A stretch of 14,131 nt of DNA from Fusobacteriota bacterium. Lineage in GTDB: Bacteria; Fusobacteriota; Fusobacteriia; Fusobacteriales; Fusobacteriaceae. The stretch covers positions 1 through 14,131 of the forward strand of contig JAEWEF010000005.1 of the NCBI GenBank assembly GCA_023389595.1. The letters are read 5' to 3'. The position numbers and the translations under genes were made by a program. The notes beneath the pieces are model-generated. The model was not told the DNA's origin. It worked only from the letters and a program-made list of their open reading frames with translations, and ran no database searches. Within the stretch, counting starts at the first letter, position 1, and every line of letters starts with the position of its first letter. Shown here piece by piece: positions 1 to 7,332 of the stretch.

Positions 1-596
1 GCAGTAAGTATAGCAAGTACCGCTCCAGTTATAGTAGTACTGATATTAAAACTTCCTTCTACGGCTGCAGCTATAGTATTTGCTTGTACTGAGTTAAATG
101 CAAACGCAAAAGTTACTATAACTATTATAGAGAATAGTAGTCCTAGCCATTTCATATTAAGTGCTTTTGTAATATAATATGATGGCCCTCCACGAAACTC
201 GTCTCCTTGTCTTTCTTTATAAACTTGAGCCAAAGTATTTTCTATCATACTTGTTGCTCCACCAAGTAATGCAGTCGCCCACATCCAGAATAATGCTCCA
301 GGTCCCCCTAAAACTATCGCTATTGCAACACCAGCAAGGTTACCTGTTCCAACGTGAGATGCAACACATATACAAAAAGCTTGGAATGCAGAAATTTCAC
401 CGTCTTTTTTCTTTTCTCCATCTTTTAAACTTGGTAGTTTGCCTGTAATAAGTTTAAACATATCTCCAAGTAATCTGAATTGAATAAATCCTGACGATAT
501 TGTAAAATAAAATCCAAGTAGTAGTAGCAAGAATATTAATACGTATCCCCAAAGTACATTATTAATACTCCCTATTAGTCCGTTAATAAAATCCAT
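1..596 (-). CDS. Sodium:alanine/glutamine symporter, AGCS family (N-terminal part; gene runs off the window)
   Basis: Partial gene: the ATG is at 596 and 198 codons are readable before the window edge cuts it, so the C-terminal half is not seen. AGCS proteins are membrane carriers that import alanine, glycine or glutamine with Na+. The translation shows a first hydrophobic segment (about residues 15-36), the motif HVGTGNLAGVA at 81-91, the family signature GGPGALFWMW at 97-106, and FRGGPSYYI at about 135-142. A strong Shine-Dalgarno (TAGGAGGT) lies just upstream of the start. It follows glsA by only 34 bases with no terminator between them, so the two are probably co-transcribed. Known family context: Bacillus pairs a glutaminase with the AGCS glutamine carrier GlnT. 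Glutamine is therefore a likely substrate here (inference), but alanine or glycine cannot be excluded. Confidence 0.93.
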   Translation of the reverse strand, partial: MDFINGLIGSINNVLWGYVLIFLLLLLGFYFTISSGFIQFRLLGDMFKLITGKLPSLKDGEKKKDGEISAFQAFCICVASHVGTGNLAGVAIAIVLGGPGALFWMWATALLGGATSMIENTLAQVYKERQGDEFRGGPSYYITKALNMKWLGLLFSIIVIVTFAFAFNSVQANTIAAAVEGSFNISTTITGAVLAILT

Positions 597-630
597 AATA
601 CCTCCTATATATAAAAAATTTTTAGATTTT

Positions 631-1545
631 TTAGAATATTGAAAGTCCTAAATGATTTGATAGATCTTCCAAAAGAGCTACTCCGGCAAGTGAATTACCT
701 TTTCTATCCAATGCTGGACCGTAAACTCCTATTCCCATTTTTCCAGGAACTACTGAGCAAATTCCTCCTCCAACTCCACTCTTTGAAGGTAACCCAACTT
801 TTACGGCAAACTCTCCTGAACTATCATACATTCCACAAGTTACCATAAGTGTTTTTGCTATTCTACTAACATGTCTTGGTATAACTCTTTCTCCGTTTGA
901 TAAAACACCATCGTTGGCCAAAAATTTTGCAAGCTGTGCTATGCTTTTTGCAGTTCCCTCAATAGAGCATTGTTTAAAATATAATTCTAAAGCTTCATCA
1001 ACATTTCCTTCTATTATGCCATCGCCTTTCAGAAAATATCCCATTGATCTGTTTCTAAATCCAGTTTCAGATTCTCCGCAATATATTCTATAATTTATAT
1101 CTAGAGTCTCATCTTCAGTAATTTTTTTTGCAAAATCCATCAATCTGTCAATTTTTTCTCTGGAATTTTTTCCTTTTATCATTGAAGCAATAGCTATTGC
1201 CCCAGCATTAATCATTGGATTATATGGTTTTTTTCTACTTGAGGTTTCTAATTTTCTTATAGAGTTAAATGGGTCTCCACTAGGTTCCATTCCCACTTTA
1301 CTAAAAACGTATTCTTCCCCATTATCTAATATTGCAAGAATTAAAGTTATAATTTTAGAAATACTTTGTATGGTAAATCTAACTTCATAATCTCCAGCAA
1401 AAAAATCTTTTCCGTCAATACCTGAAACATATATTCCTAAATGATTGGGATTAGCCTTGTCAAGTTCCGGTATATAATTTGCAACGACTCCGTCTTTTGT
1501 AATAGCTCTATTTTTTTCAATTAATTCTTGAAGTAGTTCCGTCAT
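631..1545 (-). CDS. glsA: Glutaminase
   Basis: Hydrolyses L-glutamine to L-glutamate and ammonia in the cytoplasm. The 304-residue length is normal for the bacterial glutaminase family, which has a serine-beta-lactamase-like fold. Visible active-site elements are the Ser-x-x-Lys motif SISK at residues 61-64, PMINAGA at 110-116, GESETGFRNRS at 157-167, the tyrosine of CGMYDSSGEFA at 237-247 (Y240), and the loop SKSGVGGGI at 254-262. These sit in the order and spacing expected for the enzyme. The ATG start is preceded by a good GGAGGA. The gene lies 17 bases after a GRP-type transporter and 34 bases before an AGCS symporter, which suggests a small operon for glutamine uptake and use. No truncation or missing key residue is seen. 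Confidence 0.96.
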   Translation of the reverse strand: MTELLQELIEKNRAITKDGVVANYIPELDKANPNHLGIYVSGIDGKDFFAGDYEVRFTIQSISKIITLILAILDNGEEYVFSKVGMEPSGDPFNSIRKLETSSRKKPYNPMINAGAIAIASMIKGKNSREKIDRLMDFAKKITEDETLDINYRIYCGESETGFRNRSMGYFLKGDGIIEGNVDEALELYFKQCSIEGTAKSIAQLAKFLANDGVLSNGERVIPRHVSRIAKTLMVTCGMYDSSGEFAVKVGLPSKSGVGGGICSVVPGKMGIGVYGPALDRKGNSLAGVALLEDLSNHLGLSIF

Positions 1546-1562
1546 ATTTCCTCCATTTATTT

Positions 1563-2420
1563 TTATAAAGAAAGCAAAAGTATTACTCCGAACATCAATA
1601 TGGTAAGTCCTAATAAAACCCTTTTGAATTCTTTTTGTGTTTTTCTTTCTTTTAAAATATATATAGAACCAAGAGTTGATATTACTATAGTTGTTTGTGC
1701 TAATCCAAAACTAACTGCTACGCCAAATCTATTATAAGAAACTAATAGTGATGCGTTCCCTAGCAACCACACCAATCCCGGTATTATAAATAAGAAAAAT
1801 TTTTTATCCACTTCCTTAGGAACTTGTTTAATTCCAACATTAATTATAGCTCCAACTATTATTCCTACTATTTGAGGTAAAAGTACAGTCATTTTATCAA
1901 CTTGAGGGAATAATTGTACTCCAACTATATATACAACAAATAACAAAGATGATAACAGTACACACTTAATTGCTTGTATGTACGTATCTTTTGAAAAATG
2001 TGCTTTATTTTCCGTATAACCAGTCATATACATACCAACTATTATTAACAACATAGAAATTATTCCCACTATAAAATCATATTTTGTTTCCCATTCTCTA
2101 AACACAATTACACTGAAAAGAGTTGAAAAAATTAATTGTGTTCCGCTAGATAGTGGTGCAGTTTTTGCCATTGTGATAAGTTTTGCTGTTTTAAATTGAT
2201 AAAATAAACCAAACGGCCAAAAACAACCGGTAACGAAACCTACTATTACTGTCGTTAAATCGTAGTTGTAATTGTTAATAATATTTAATATGATAATACC
2301 GATAAATGCTCCTATACTAGATCCAAGAACCTGTTTTTTTATATCTCCACCTATTAAAAAAGTCAGTATGGGAAATACTCCCCAACAAATTCCTGGCAAT
2401 AAAGCGACTACTAATTCCAT
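1563..2420 (-). CDS. GRP-family sugar transporter (GlcU/RbsU-like, drug/metabolite transporter superfamily)
   Basis: Integral membrane protein of 285 residues with about ten hydrophobic segments and no signal peptide. The N-terminus (ALLPGICWGVFPIL, then GGDIKKQVLGSSIGAFIG) matches the style of GlcU-type glucose uptake proteins. The two halves carry related stretches (SGTQLIFSTLFSVIVFREW near residue 92 and AQTTIVISTLGSIYILKER near 242), as expected from the internal duplication of this superfamily. The ATG is preceded by AAGGAGA. Family members import glucose, ribose or related sugars, probably by proton symport, but sequence alone does not give the substrate here. It is the first gene after the rnf terminator and sits 17 bases upstream of glsA. 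Its linkage to glutamine genes is unexplained. The family call is fairly firm; the substrate is unknown. Confidence 0.85.
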   Translation of the reverse strand: MELVVALLPGICWGVFPILTFLIGGDIKKQVLGSSIGAFIGIIILNIINNYNYDLTTVIVGFVTGCFWPFGLFYQFKTAKLITMAKTAPLSSGTQLIFSTLFSVIVFREWETKYDFIVGIISMLLIIVGMYMTGYTENKAHFSKDTYIQAIKCVLLSSLLFVVYIVGVQLFPQVDKMTVLLPQIVGIIVGAIINVGIKQVPKEVDKKFFLFIIPGLVWLLGNASLLVSYNRFGVAVSFGLAQTTIVISTLGSIYILKERKTQKEFKRVLLGLTILMFGVILLLSL

Positions 2421-2454
2421 CTATTTCTCCTTGCTATAAATTATTTATTTTATT

Positions 2455-2485
2455 TAAAGAAACAGGCGGAGTTAGTCCACCTGTT
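2455..2485 (-). terminator. Rho-independent terminator at the end of the rnf operon
   Basis: On the minus strand, AACAGGTGGA and TCCGCCTGTT form a 10-bp stem with one G-U wobble around a 5-base loop (CTAAC). It is followed by TCTTTAAAT, a modest U-containing tail. The stem begins inside the rnfB stop codon and separates rnf from the downstream transporter/glutaminase genes. The weak tail may allow some readthrough. Confidence 0.75.
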
Positions 2486-3221
2486 AAGCTTTAACCTCTT
2501 CTTTTGCTTCTACTTTAACTTCTTTAGGTGCCCCAGGTATAAATTGAACTTCTTGTCCATTTCTTATTTGTTGATAAATCTTTAAAAGATCTCCTTTTTG
2601 AGTTTTTTCTGCGGCTCCTTCAAGTTTTGCCATTTTTTCTTCTTCTTTAGCTTCGAATGCAGCTTTAAAAGTATCTATCATTCTTGCATTCATTTTCATA
2701 AATTCAGCAGCAACTTCTTCTAAAGTTTCCACCTTTAGTTCTTTTCCGGCTTTTAAATTTTTATACACTTGTAGTAGACCATCATTTTTAGTTCTTTCTG
2801 CGGCCCCCTCAAGTTTTCCAATTTTTTCTTCTTCTTTAGCTTCAAGAGCAGCTTTAAAAGTATCTATCATTCTTTGATTTTTCTTATAGAAAGCTTCGTC
2901 TAAAACTACCCTGTATATCATTCTCTTCTTTTCTGGTTCAGGAGCAGCTACTCCTAAAATTTCAGAAATTGCACTCACAACTTTAGGTCCACCAGGTGCA
3001 CATAAAGTTGTTTTCGCTCCATCTTCTACAACTCCTATGGCATATCCGGCGCAACCAGGATATCCACATCCACCACAGTTTACACCAGGTAGAATTGCAA
3101 GTATAGCTTCTATTTTTGGATCTCTTTGTACTTCGAATTTCTTAGATGCAAAAGCTAAGAATACTCCCATAAATATGCCTGTTATACCAAGAATAACTGC
3201 AGGCAGTAAAATTGTTTCCAT
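2484..3221 (-). CDS. rnfB: Rnf complex subunit RnfB, atypical: no ferredoxin domain, duplicated helical C-terminus
   Basis: RnfB normally takes electrons from soluble ferredoxin and passes them into the membrane part of Rnf. This 245-residue protein has the usual N-terminal membrane anchor (about residues 4-25) and the cluster domain with NCGGCGYPGCAGYA and LCAPGG, giving cysteines C49, C52, C57 and C74 for one [4Fe-4S]. Known RnfB proteins then carry a 2[4Fe-4S] ferredoxin domain with CxxCxxCxxxC motifs. Here there is no cysteine after C74. Residues 116-163 and 179-226 are instead two copies of a Lys/Glu/Ala-rich unit starting RMIDTFKAA, probably alpha-helical, followed by a charged tail (EVKVEAKEEVKA). 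The start has a strong GGAGGT 22 bases after rnfA, and a terminator follows at once, so a missing 3' part is unlikely. Assignment as RnfB is firm from the cluster domain and its place last in rnfCDGEAB; the function of the repeat region is unknown. Confidence 0.93.
   Translation of the reverse strand: METILLPAVILGITGIFMGVFLAFASKKFEVQRDPKIEAILAILPGVNCGGCGYPGCAGYAIGVVEDGAKTTLCAPGGPKVVSAISEILGVAAPEPEKKRMIYRVVLDEAFYKKNQRMIDTFKAALEAKEEEKIGKLEGAAERTKNDGLLQVYKNLKAGKELKVETLEEVAAEFMKMNARMIDTFKAAFEAKEEEKMAKLEGAAEKTQKGDLLKIYQQIRNGQEVQFIPGAPKEVKVEAKEEVKA
2544..2876 (-). repeat. Tandem in-gene duplication in rnfB (189-base period, two units)
   Basis: The units at 2733-2876 and 2544-2687 encode RnfB residues 116-163 and 179-226, offset by exactly 63 codons. 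Comparing 2793-2876 with 2604-2687 by eye, I count 10 mismatches in 84 bases, with identical runs of more than 20 bases. The similarity therefore holds at DNA level and the duplication looks recent or homogenised. Confidence 0.9.
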
Positions 3222-3243
3222 TTTCTAACCTCCGTCCCTTCAA

Positions 3244-3828
3244 TTATATTGTCATTCCACTGAATCCCATAAATGCCATCGCTAACAGTCCAGCTGTGAT
3301 AAAAGCTATTGGTATTCCTTGAAAATGTTTAGGTATATCAGCCATTTCTAATCTTTCTCTTATTCCTGCTAATAGTACAAGTGCTAGTGAGAATCCTATA
3401 GCAACACCAAATCCGTTTACTATTGTTTCTATAAAGTTATATTTTTCTTGTATATTTATAATTGCAACTCCAAGAACAGCACAGTTTGTTGTTATAAGTG
3501 GTAGAAAAACTCCAAGAGCTTTATAAAGGCTTGGTGAAGTTTTTTGTATGGCCATTTCAACAAACTGAACTAGTGATGCAATTATTAAAATAAAAGCTAT
3601 AGTTTGTAAATATTCAAGATTTAGTGGTGCTAAAACAAATGTATTAACTAGCCAAGTAACAGCCGACGCTATTGTAATAACGAAAGTTACAGCCATCCCC
3701 ATTCCTAAAGAGGCGTCTATTTTTTTAGAAACTCCCATAAAAGGACAGCACCCTAAAAACTTAGCAAATATAATATTATTTATAAATATAGAACTAATTA
3801 TAATTCCAAATAATCCTGCTATACTCAT
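3244..3828 (-). CDS. rnfA: Rnf complex membrane subunit RnfA
   Basis: One of the two homologous membrane subunits (RnfA/RnfE, related to NqrE/NqrD) that form the core of the ion pump and together hold an iron-sulfur centre via conserved cysteines. The 194 residues contain about six hydrophobic segments. The conserved motif INNIIFAKFLGCCPFMG lies at about 16-32 (C27, C28), and TTNCAVLGVA at about 113-122 (C116). Both are the inverted half-motifs expected for the family. The length is normal. The start ATG overlaps the rnfE stop by 4 bases (ATGA), which implies translational coupling. RnfB follows 22 bases downstream. Assignment is firm; which ion is moved (Na+ or H+) is not shown by the sequence. 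Confidence 0.97.
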   Translation of the reverse strand: MSIAGLFGIIISSIFINNIIFAKFLGCCPFMGVSKKIDASLGMGMAVTFVITIASAVTWLVNTFVLAPLNLEYLQTIAFILIIASLVQFVEMAIQKTSPSLYKALGVFLPLITTNCAVLGVAIINIQEKYNFIETIVNGFGVAIGFSLALVLLAGIRERLEMADIPKHFQGIPIAFITAGLLAMAFMGFSGMTI

Positions 3829-4451
3829 TTTTTAGCTACCCCCTTCTTTTTTGGTCTAGATTTATACATATTTATTCCTGCCATTATAAGACCTATAGTC
3901 ATAAATCCACCAGGTGCTAATATAAAGATAAGTGCAGGTTCAACTGTAGAAGGAACTAAAGGTATATTGAATACTGATCCGTTACCAAATATTTCTCTTA
4001 TAGCTCCTAAGAAAGTAAGTGCTAATGTGAATCCTAACCCAGATCCAATACCATCTAAAATAGAAGGTAGTACAGAATTTTTAGACGCAAAGCTTTCCGC
4101 TCTTCCTAGAACTATACAGTTAACAACTATAAGTGGTATGAATAGTCCAAGAACGTCATAGATTGCTGGTGTATATGCGTGCATCAATAAATCAACTATA
4201 GTAACAAGAGATGCTATTATCATTATATATGCAGGTATACGAACATTGTCAGGTATAAATTTTCTAAAAGCAGAAACTATCGCATTAGAACATGTCAATA
4301 CAAATATTACAGCTACACCCATTGAGAATCCGTTTATTGCACTACCTGTTGTTCCAAGTGTTGGACATAGACCTAGCAATAAAACAAATACCGGGTTTTC
4401 TTTAAATATACCTGATAATAATATTTGTTTATAATTTATTTTTTTACTCAT
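3825..4451 (-). CDS. rnfE: Rnf complex membrane subunit RnfE
   Basis: Membrane partner of RnfA, 208 residues with about six hydrophobic segments. Family motifs are NPVFVLLLGLCPTLGTT at about 19-35 (C29) and VVNCIVLGRAESFASKN at about 109-125 (C112). The two cysteines are those that, with RnfA, are known to bind an iron-sulfur centre in the membrane. A basic C-terminal tail (SRPKKKGVAKK) follows the last membrane segment. The ATG overlaps the end of rnfG by 4 bases and the stop overlaps rnfA by 4 bases, so all three are tightly coupled. Order after rnfG and motif GRAESFA distinguish it from RnfA. Nothing unusual is seen. Confidence 0.97.
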   Translation of the reverse strand: MSKKINYKQILLSGIFKENPVFVLLLGLCPTLGTTGSAINGFSMGVAVIFVLTCSNAIVSAFRKFIPDNVRIPAYIMIIASLVTIVDLLMHAYTPAIYDVLGLFIPLIVVNCIVLGRAESFASKNSVLPSILDGIGSGLGFTLALTFLGAIREIFGNGSVFNIPLVPSTVEPALIFILAPGGFMTIGLIMAGINMYKSRPKKKGVAKK

Positions 4452-4981
4452 TTTATCACCTCAGCATTATATGTTTTTAAGGCCTTCATAGTTCCATCAT
4501 AAACTGCCTTTGGTGAAATAGTAGCTCCTGCAAAAGCGTCAGTAGCTTTATTAAACTCGTAGCTTTCTGTTCTACCTTTCCATAATTCTTGCCATTCTGG
4601 ATTAGTAATCTTTGCTCCTAATCCAGGAGTTTCAGCGTTACTTATAACATTTAATCCAGTTATAACTCCTTCTTTGTCTATACCAACAACAAAGTTTATA
4701 TCTCCTCCATAACCGGGAGAACTAACAGATGCAACATATCCTACTAATTCATTTGCATCGTCGTATCCAGGTATGTATGAAACTCCATTTGCTTCCTTAG
4801 TTTCTTCTTCTTTGAAAGATGACGCTGTAGATAGAACGTTTCTTCTAGCCTCGTTTACTATTTTCAGTGTATTTTCAGCAATAATTTTACTAGTAAATCC
4901 GTTTACTGCACCAAGTATTCCGGCAGAAATTGCAGCTATTAATCCAAGAACAAGTCCATAGTGAATATACCTATTTTCCAT
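4448..4981 (-). CDS. rnfG: Rnf complex FMN-binding subunit RnfG
   Basis: Periplasmic/extracytoplasmic flavoprotein anchored by one N-terminal membrane helix (about residues 8-29). FMN is attached covalently by ApbE flavin transferase to a threonine in a D-x-x-[S/T]-G-A-T motif. Here the motif reads DAFAGATISPKAV with T154 as the acceptor, so an alanine stands where Ser/Thr is common. The typical ETPGLGAK lies at 117-124. The protein is 177 residues, normal to slightly short. The ATG overlaps the end of rnfD by 11 bases and is preceded by GGTGA. No ApbE gene is present in the window, so the transferase must be encoded elsewhere. Assignment is firm. Confidence 0.96.
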   Translation of the reverse strand: MENRYIHYGLVLGLIAAISAGILGAVNGFTSKIIAENTLKIVNEARRNVLSTASSFKEEETKEANGVSYIPGYDDANELVGYVASVSSPGYGGDINFVVGIDKEGVITGLNVISNAETPGLGAKITNPEWQELWKGRTESYEFNKATDAFAGATISPKAVYDGTMKALKTYNAEVIK

Positions 4982-5915
4982 TTTTCTTCACCTCACCAAA
5001 CTTCTTAGGTCTAATGTATCTATCTATTAGAGGGACTACACCATTCATTATCAAGATAGCATAAGCAGTTCCTTCTGGGTATCCACCTTTTATTCTGATA
5101 CAAGCTATTAGTATACCTAAAAGTAAAGCAAATAGCATTCTACCATTATCAGTATGAGGTGATGTAGGCATGTCTGTTGCCATGAAAAATGCACCTAGGA
5201 AAAGTCCACCAGAAAATATATGCATTAGAGGATTAGCTCCAAACGCCCAAGTTAGAACAAAAACTGTTCCTATTGTAATTGCAGGTACTTTCCAATCTAT
5301 GTGTTTTTTATAAATTAGATAAATACCTCCTATTAATATGGCAAGAGATGAGATTTCTCCAGTACATCCTCCTATCTTACCAATAAAGGCCTGTAAATAC
5401 ATATTTCCGCCATCTATTAAAGCGGTATTTAAATCTAGCCCTCTTTTCATAGCATCTAGTACAGTGGCTCCAGTTCTTCCATCATATGAGAATGTTGTTA
5501 TTGCAACTGGCCAAGAAGCTTGTACAAATGCTCTACCAACTAGAGCAGGATTGAATACATTTTGACCAAGTCCACCAAATAACATTTTTCCCATAGCTAT
5601 CGATACAAAACAACCTATTACTATATAAGCTAGAGGCATTCTAGTAGGAATTACAAAAGAAAATAATATTCCTGTTATAATTGCACTACCGTCGAATATA
5701 GAACTTTCTTTTTTCAATAATTTACAACATAAATATTCTGTTAATAAACAAGTTAAAACAGCAACTGCTGTTGTTATTACGGCTCTTACACCAAACACAT
5801 AAACCCCTACTGCAAATGCGGGAATCAGTGCTATGATTACATCATACATAACAGATTCTACAGTTTCAGACGTTCTTATGTGAGGAGCAGGCCCTACTTT
5901 TAACATAGTACTCAC
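4971..5915 (-). CDS. rnfD: Rnf complex membrane flavoprotein subunit RnfD (GTG start)
   Basis: Polytopic membrane subunit (related to NqrB) carrying covalent FMN. The 314 residues contain many hydrophobic segments, the conserved GGLGQNVFNPALVGRAF at about 114-130, and the flavinylation motif DGRTGATVLDA with T151 as the predicted FMN acceptor. The start is GTG at 5915: GGAGGG lies five bases upstream of it, whereas the in-frame ATG three codons later would be 14 bases from that site. It follows rnfC by 17 bases and overlaps rnfG by 11 bases. The N-terminus KVGPAPHIRTSETVESVM is typical of RnfD, supporting this start region. No anomaly beyond the start codon. Confidence 0.96.
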   Translation of the reverse strand: MSTMLKVGPAPHIRTSETVESVMYDVIIALIPAFAVGVYVFGVRAVITTAVAVLTCLLTEYLCCKLLKKESSIFDGSAIITGILFSFVIPTRMPLAYIVIGCFVSIAMGKMLFGGLGQNVFNPALVGRAFVQASWPVAITTFSYDGRTGATVLDAMKRGLDLNTALIDGGNMYLQAFIGKIGGCTGEISSLAILIGGIYLIYKKHIDWKVPAITIGTVFVLTWAFGANPLMHIFSGGLFLGAFFMATDMPTSPHTDNGRMLFALLLGILIACIRIKGGYPEGTAYAILIMNGVVPLIDRYIRPKKFGEVKKNGK

Positions 5916-5920
5916 TTTAA

Positions 5921-5926
5921 CCCTCC
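5921..5926 (-). promoter_or_regulatory. Ribosome binding site that decides the rnfD GTG start
   Basis: GGAGGG on the minus strand, five bases before GTG and 14 before the alternative ATG. The spacing favours GTG initiation. Confidence 0.7.
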
Positions 5927-5932
5927 TTAAAT

Positions 5933-7243
5933 TTACTTCTTCTTAGCTCTTAATTTTGCTTTTCCTTCTTTAATAGCCTTAGTCAAAGGTCTATTAGCAG
6001 GACAAACATAAGCACAAGAACCACATTCTATACAATCCATTAAGTGATAATCAGCCATCTCATCCCATCTGTTAGATAGAGATAATCTATCATACATTAG
6101 AGGTTCTAGTCTCATAGGACAAGCGGTAACGCATTTAGAACATCTAATACAAGGTTTAGGAGTGTAAGGATTAACTTCTTCTGTAGTAAGTGCTAAAAGT
6201 CCAGAAGTTCCTTTTATAACTGTAGCGTCTTCAGAAGATTGTTGTGCTCCCATCATAGGTCCACCCATTACCAACTTAACCATTTTTTCTCTGTCTACTT
6301 CACAATAGTCAAGTATTTCAGAAAATCTTGTTCCTATAGGTACAATTAAGTTTTTAGGATTTTTTATAGCCTTACCAGAAATAGTTACAATTTTTTCTAT
6401 AAGAGGCTTTCCTTCTACTATAGCTTCATAGACTGCTGCAGCCGTCCCTGTATTTTGAACAACAACCCCAACAGCTGAAGGTAATTGACCAGAAGGTACA
6501 TCTCTATTTAACACGGCTTTAATAAGTTGTTTTTCTCCCCCTTGAGGATATTTTGTTTTTAATGGTACAATTTCTATTCCTGTACCATCAGCAGCATTTT
6601 TCATAACTTCTATTGCTTCAGGTTTGTTATCTTCAATACCTATGTAAGCGTTTTCGATTCCAAGAACTTTTTTGATAATTTGTATACCTTTTATAATGTG
6701 ATCTGGCTGTTCCAACATTTTTCTGTTGTCAGAGTTAAGGTACGGTTCACACTCAGCCCCATTTAATAACAAAGTATCTATTTTTGTTCCTTCAGGCGGA
6801 TTTAATTTAACGTGAGTAGGAAATGTTGCTCCTCCTATACCAACTATTCCCTTTTCTCTTATCATATCTAGAAGTACTTTTCTATCGGCATTTTCCCAAT
6901 CTGTAATTTTTTCAAGTTCAGCCCAAGTGTCTGTACCATCATTTTCTATACAAATTGCAGTGTTTTGACCGGGTAAAGCACATTCGTTAGCTTCTATACT
7001 AATAACAGTTCCACTTACAGATGCGTGAACAGGTGAGTTTAATCCTCCAGTTGCATCTCCAATTTTTTGCCCCTTCAACACTTTATCTCCAACTGCAACC
7101 AATGGTTGAACAGGAGTTCCTATATGTTGTAAGAGAGGAACATAAACTTTTTTTGGTGACTTATAAACTTCCGTATGCAAATGTTCTGTTTGCAACTTAT
7201 TTTCAGGTGGATGTATTCCGCCTCTGAAACCAAAAAATTTCAT
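5933..7243 (-). CDS. rnfC: Rnf complex NADH/flavin/iron-sulfur subunit RnfC
   Basis: Peripheral cytoplasmic subunit where NAD+ is reduced or NADH oxidised. The N-terminal region has GFRGGIHPPENK (5-16), typical of RnfC, followed by a biotinyl/lipoyl-like segment with SPVHASVSGTV (70-80). The NADH/FMN-binding domain shows GIGGATFPTHVK (135-146), NGAECEPYLNSD (161-172) and YPQGGEKQL (232-240). Two [4Fe-4S] motifs close the protein: C365, C368, C371, C375 and C404, C407, C410, C414. The length of 436 residues is typical for compact anaerobe RnfC without long C-terminal repeats. It is the first gene of the operon, with AAAGGAG upstream of the ATG and a promoter 60-90 bases upstream that overlaps the end of pth. 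Confidence 0.97.
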   Translation of the reverse strand: MKFFGFRGGIHPPENKLQTEHLHTEVYKSPKKVYVPLLQHIGTPVQPLVAVGDKVLKGQKIGDATGGLNSPVHASVSGTVISIEANECALPGQNTAICIENDGTDTWAELEKITDWENADRKVLLDMIREKGIVGIGGATFPTHVKLNPPEGTKIDTLLLNGAECEPYLNSDNRKMLEQPDHIIKGIQIIKKVLGIENAYIGIEDNKPEAIEVMKNAADGTGIEIVPLKTKYPQGGEKQLIKAVLNRDVPSGQLPSAVGVVVQNTGTAAAVYEAIVEGKPLIEKIVTISGKAIKNPKNLIVPIGTRFSEILDYCEVDREKMVKLVMGGPMMGAQQSSEDATVIKGTSGLLALTTEEVNPYTPKPCIRCSKCVTACPMRLEPLMYDRLSLSNRWDEMADYHLMDCIECGSCAYVCPANRPLTKAIKEGKAKLRAKKK

Positions 7244-7300
7244 TCAATAACACTCCTTTCTTAAATTATATTTATTTCTATTTTTTGTTTCCATTTTTTA

Positions 7301-7329
7301 ATTTTATCATATACACTTATATTTCACAA
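7301..7329 (-). promoter_or_regulatory. Probable promoter of the rnf operon
   Basis: On the minus strand, TTGTGA (7324-7329) and TAAAAT (7301-7306) are separated by exactly 17 bases and match sigma-70 -35 and -10 boxes at 4/6 and 5/6 positions. They lie in the 89-base gap between pth and rnfC, giving a leader of roughly 50 bases. I saw no clear operator palindrome. Readthrough from pth is also possible, as no terminator separates them. Confidence 0.5.
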
Positions 7330-7332
7330 CAA

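Noticed and set aside
179..448. Plus-strand open frame of 89 codons
   Set aside because: It lies wholly antisense to the AGCS symporter, has no Shine-Dalgarno and low-complexity composition; it is a shadow frame.
2421..2454. Promoter for the GRP transporter gene just after the rnf terminator
   Set aside because: The short A/T-rich gap has a TTTATA-like -10 but no convincing -35 at proper spacing; too weak to annotate.
2421..2990. A frameshifted ferredoxin domain hidden near the 3' end of rnfB
   Set aside because: I saw no CxxCxxC-type motif in other frames there. The reading frame stays open with conserved repeat codons to a stop that coincides with the terminator, so a simple frameshift does not explain the loss.
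7244..7332. Rex-type redox operator in front of rnfC
   Set aside because: TTGTTGTGAAAT only vaguely resembles half of TTGTTAA-N4-TTAACAA and no second half-site follows.
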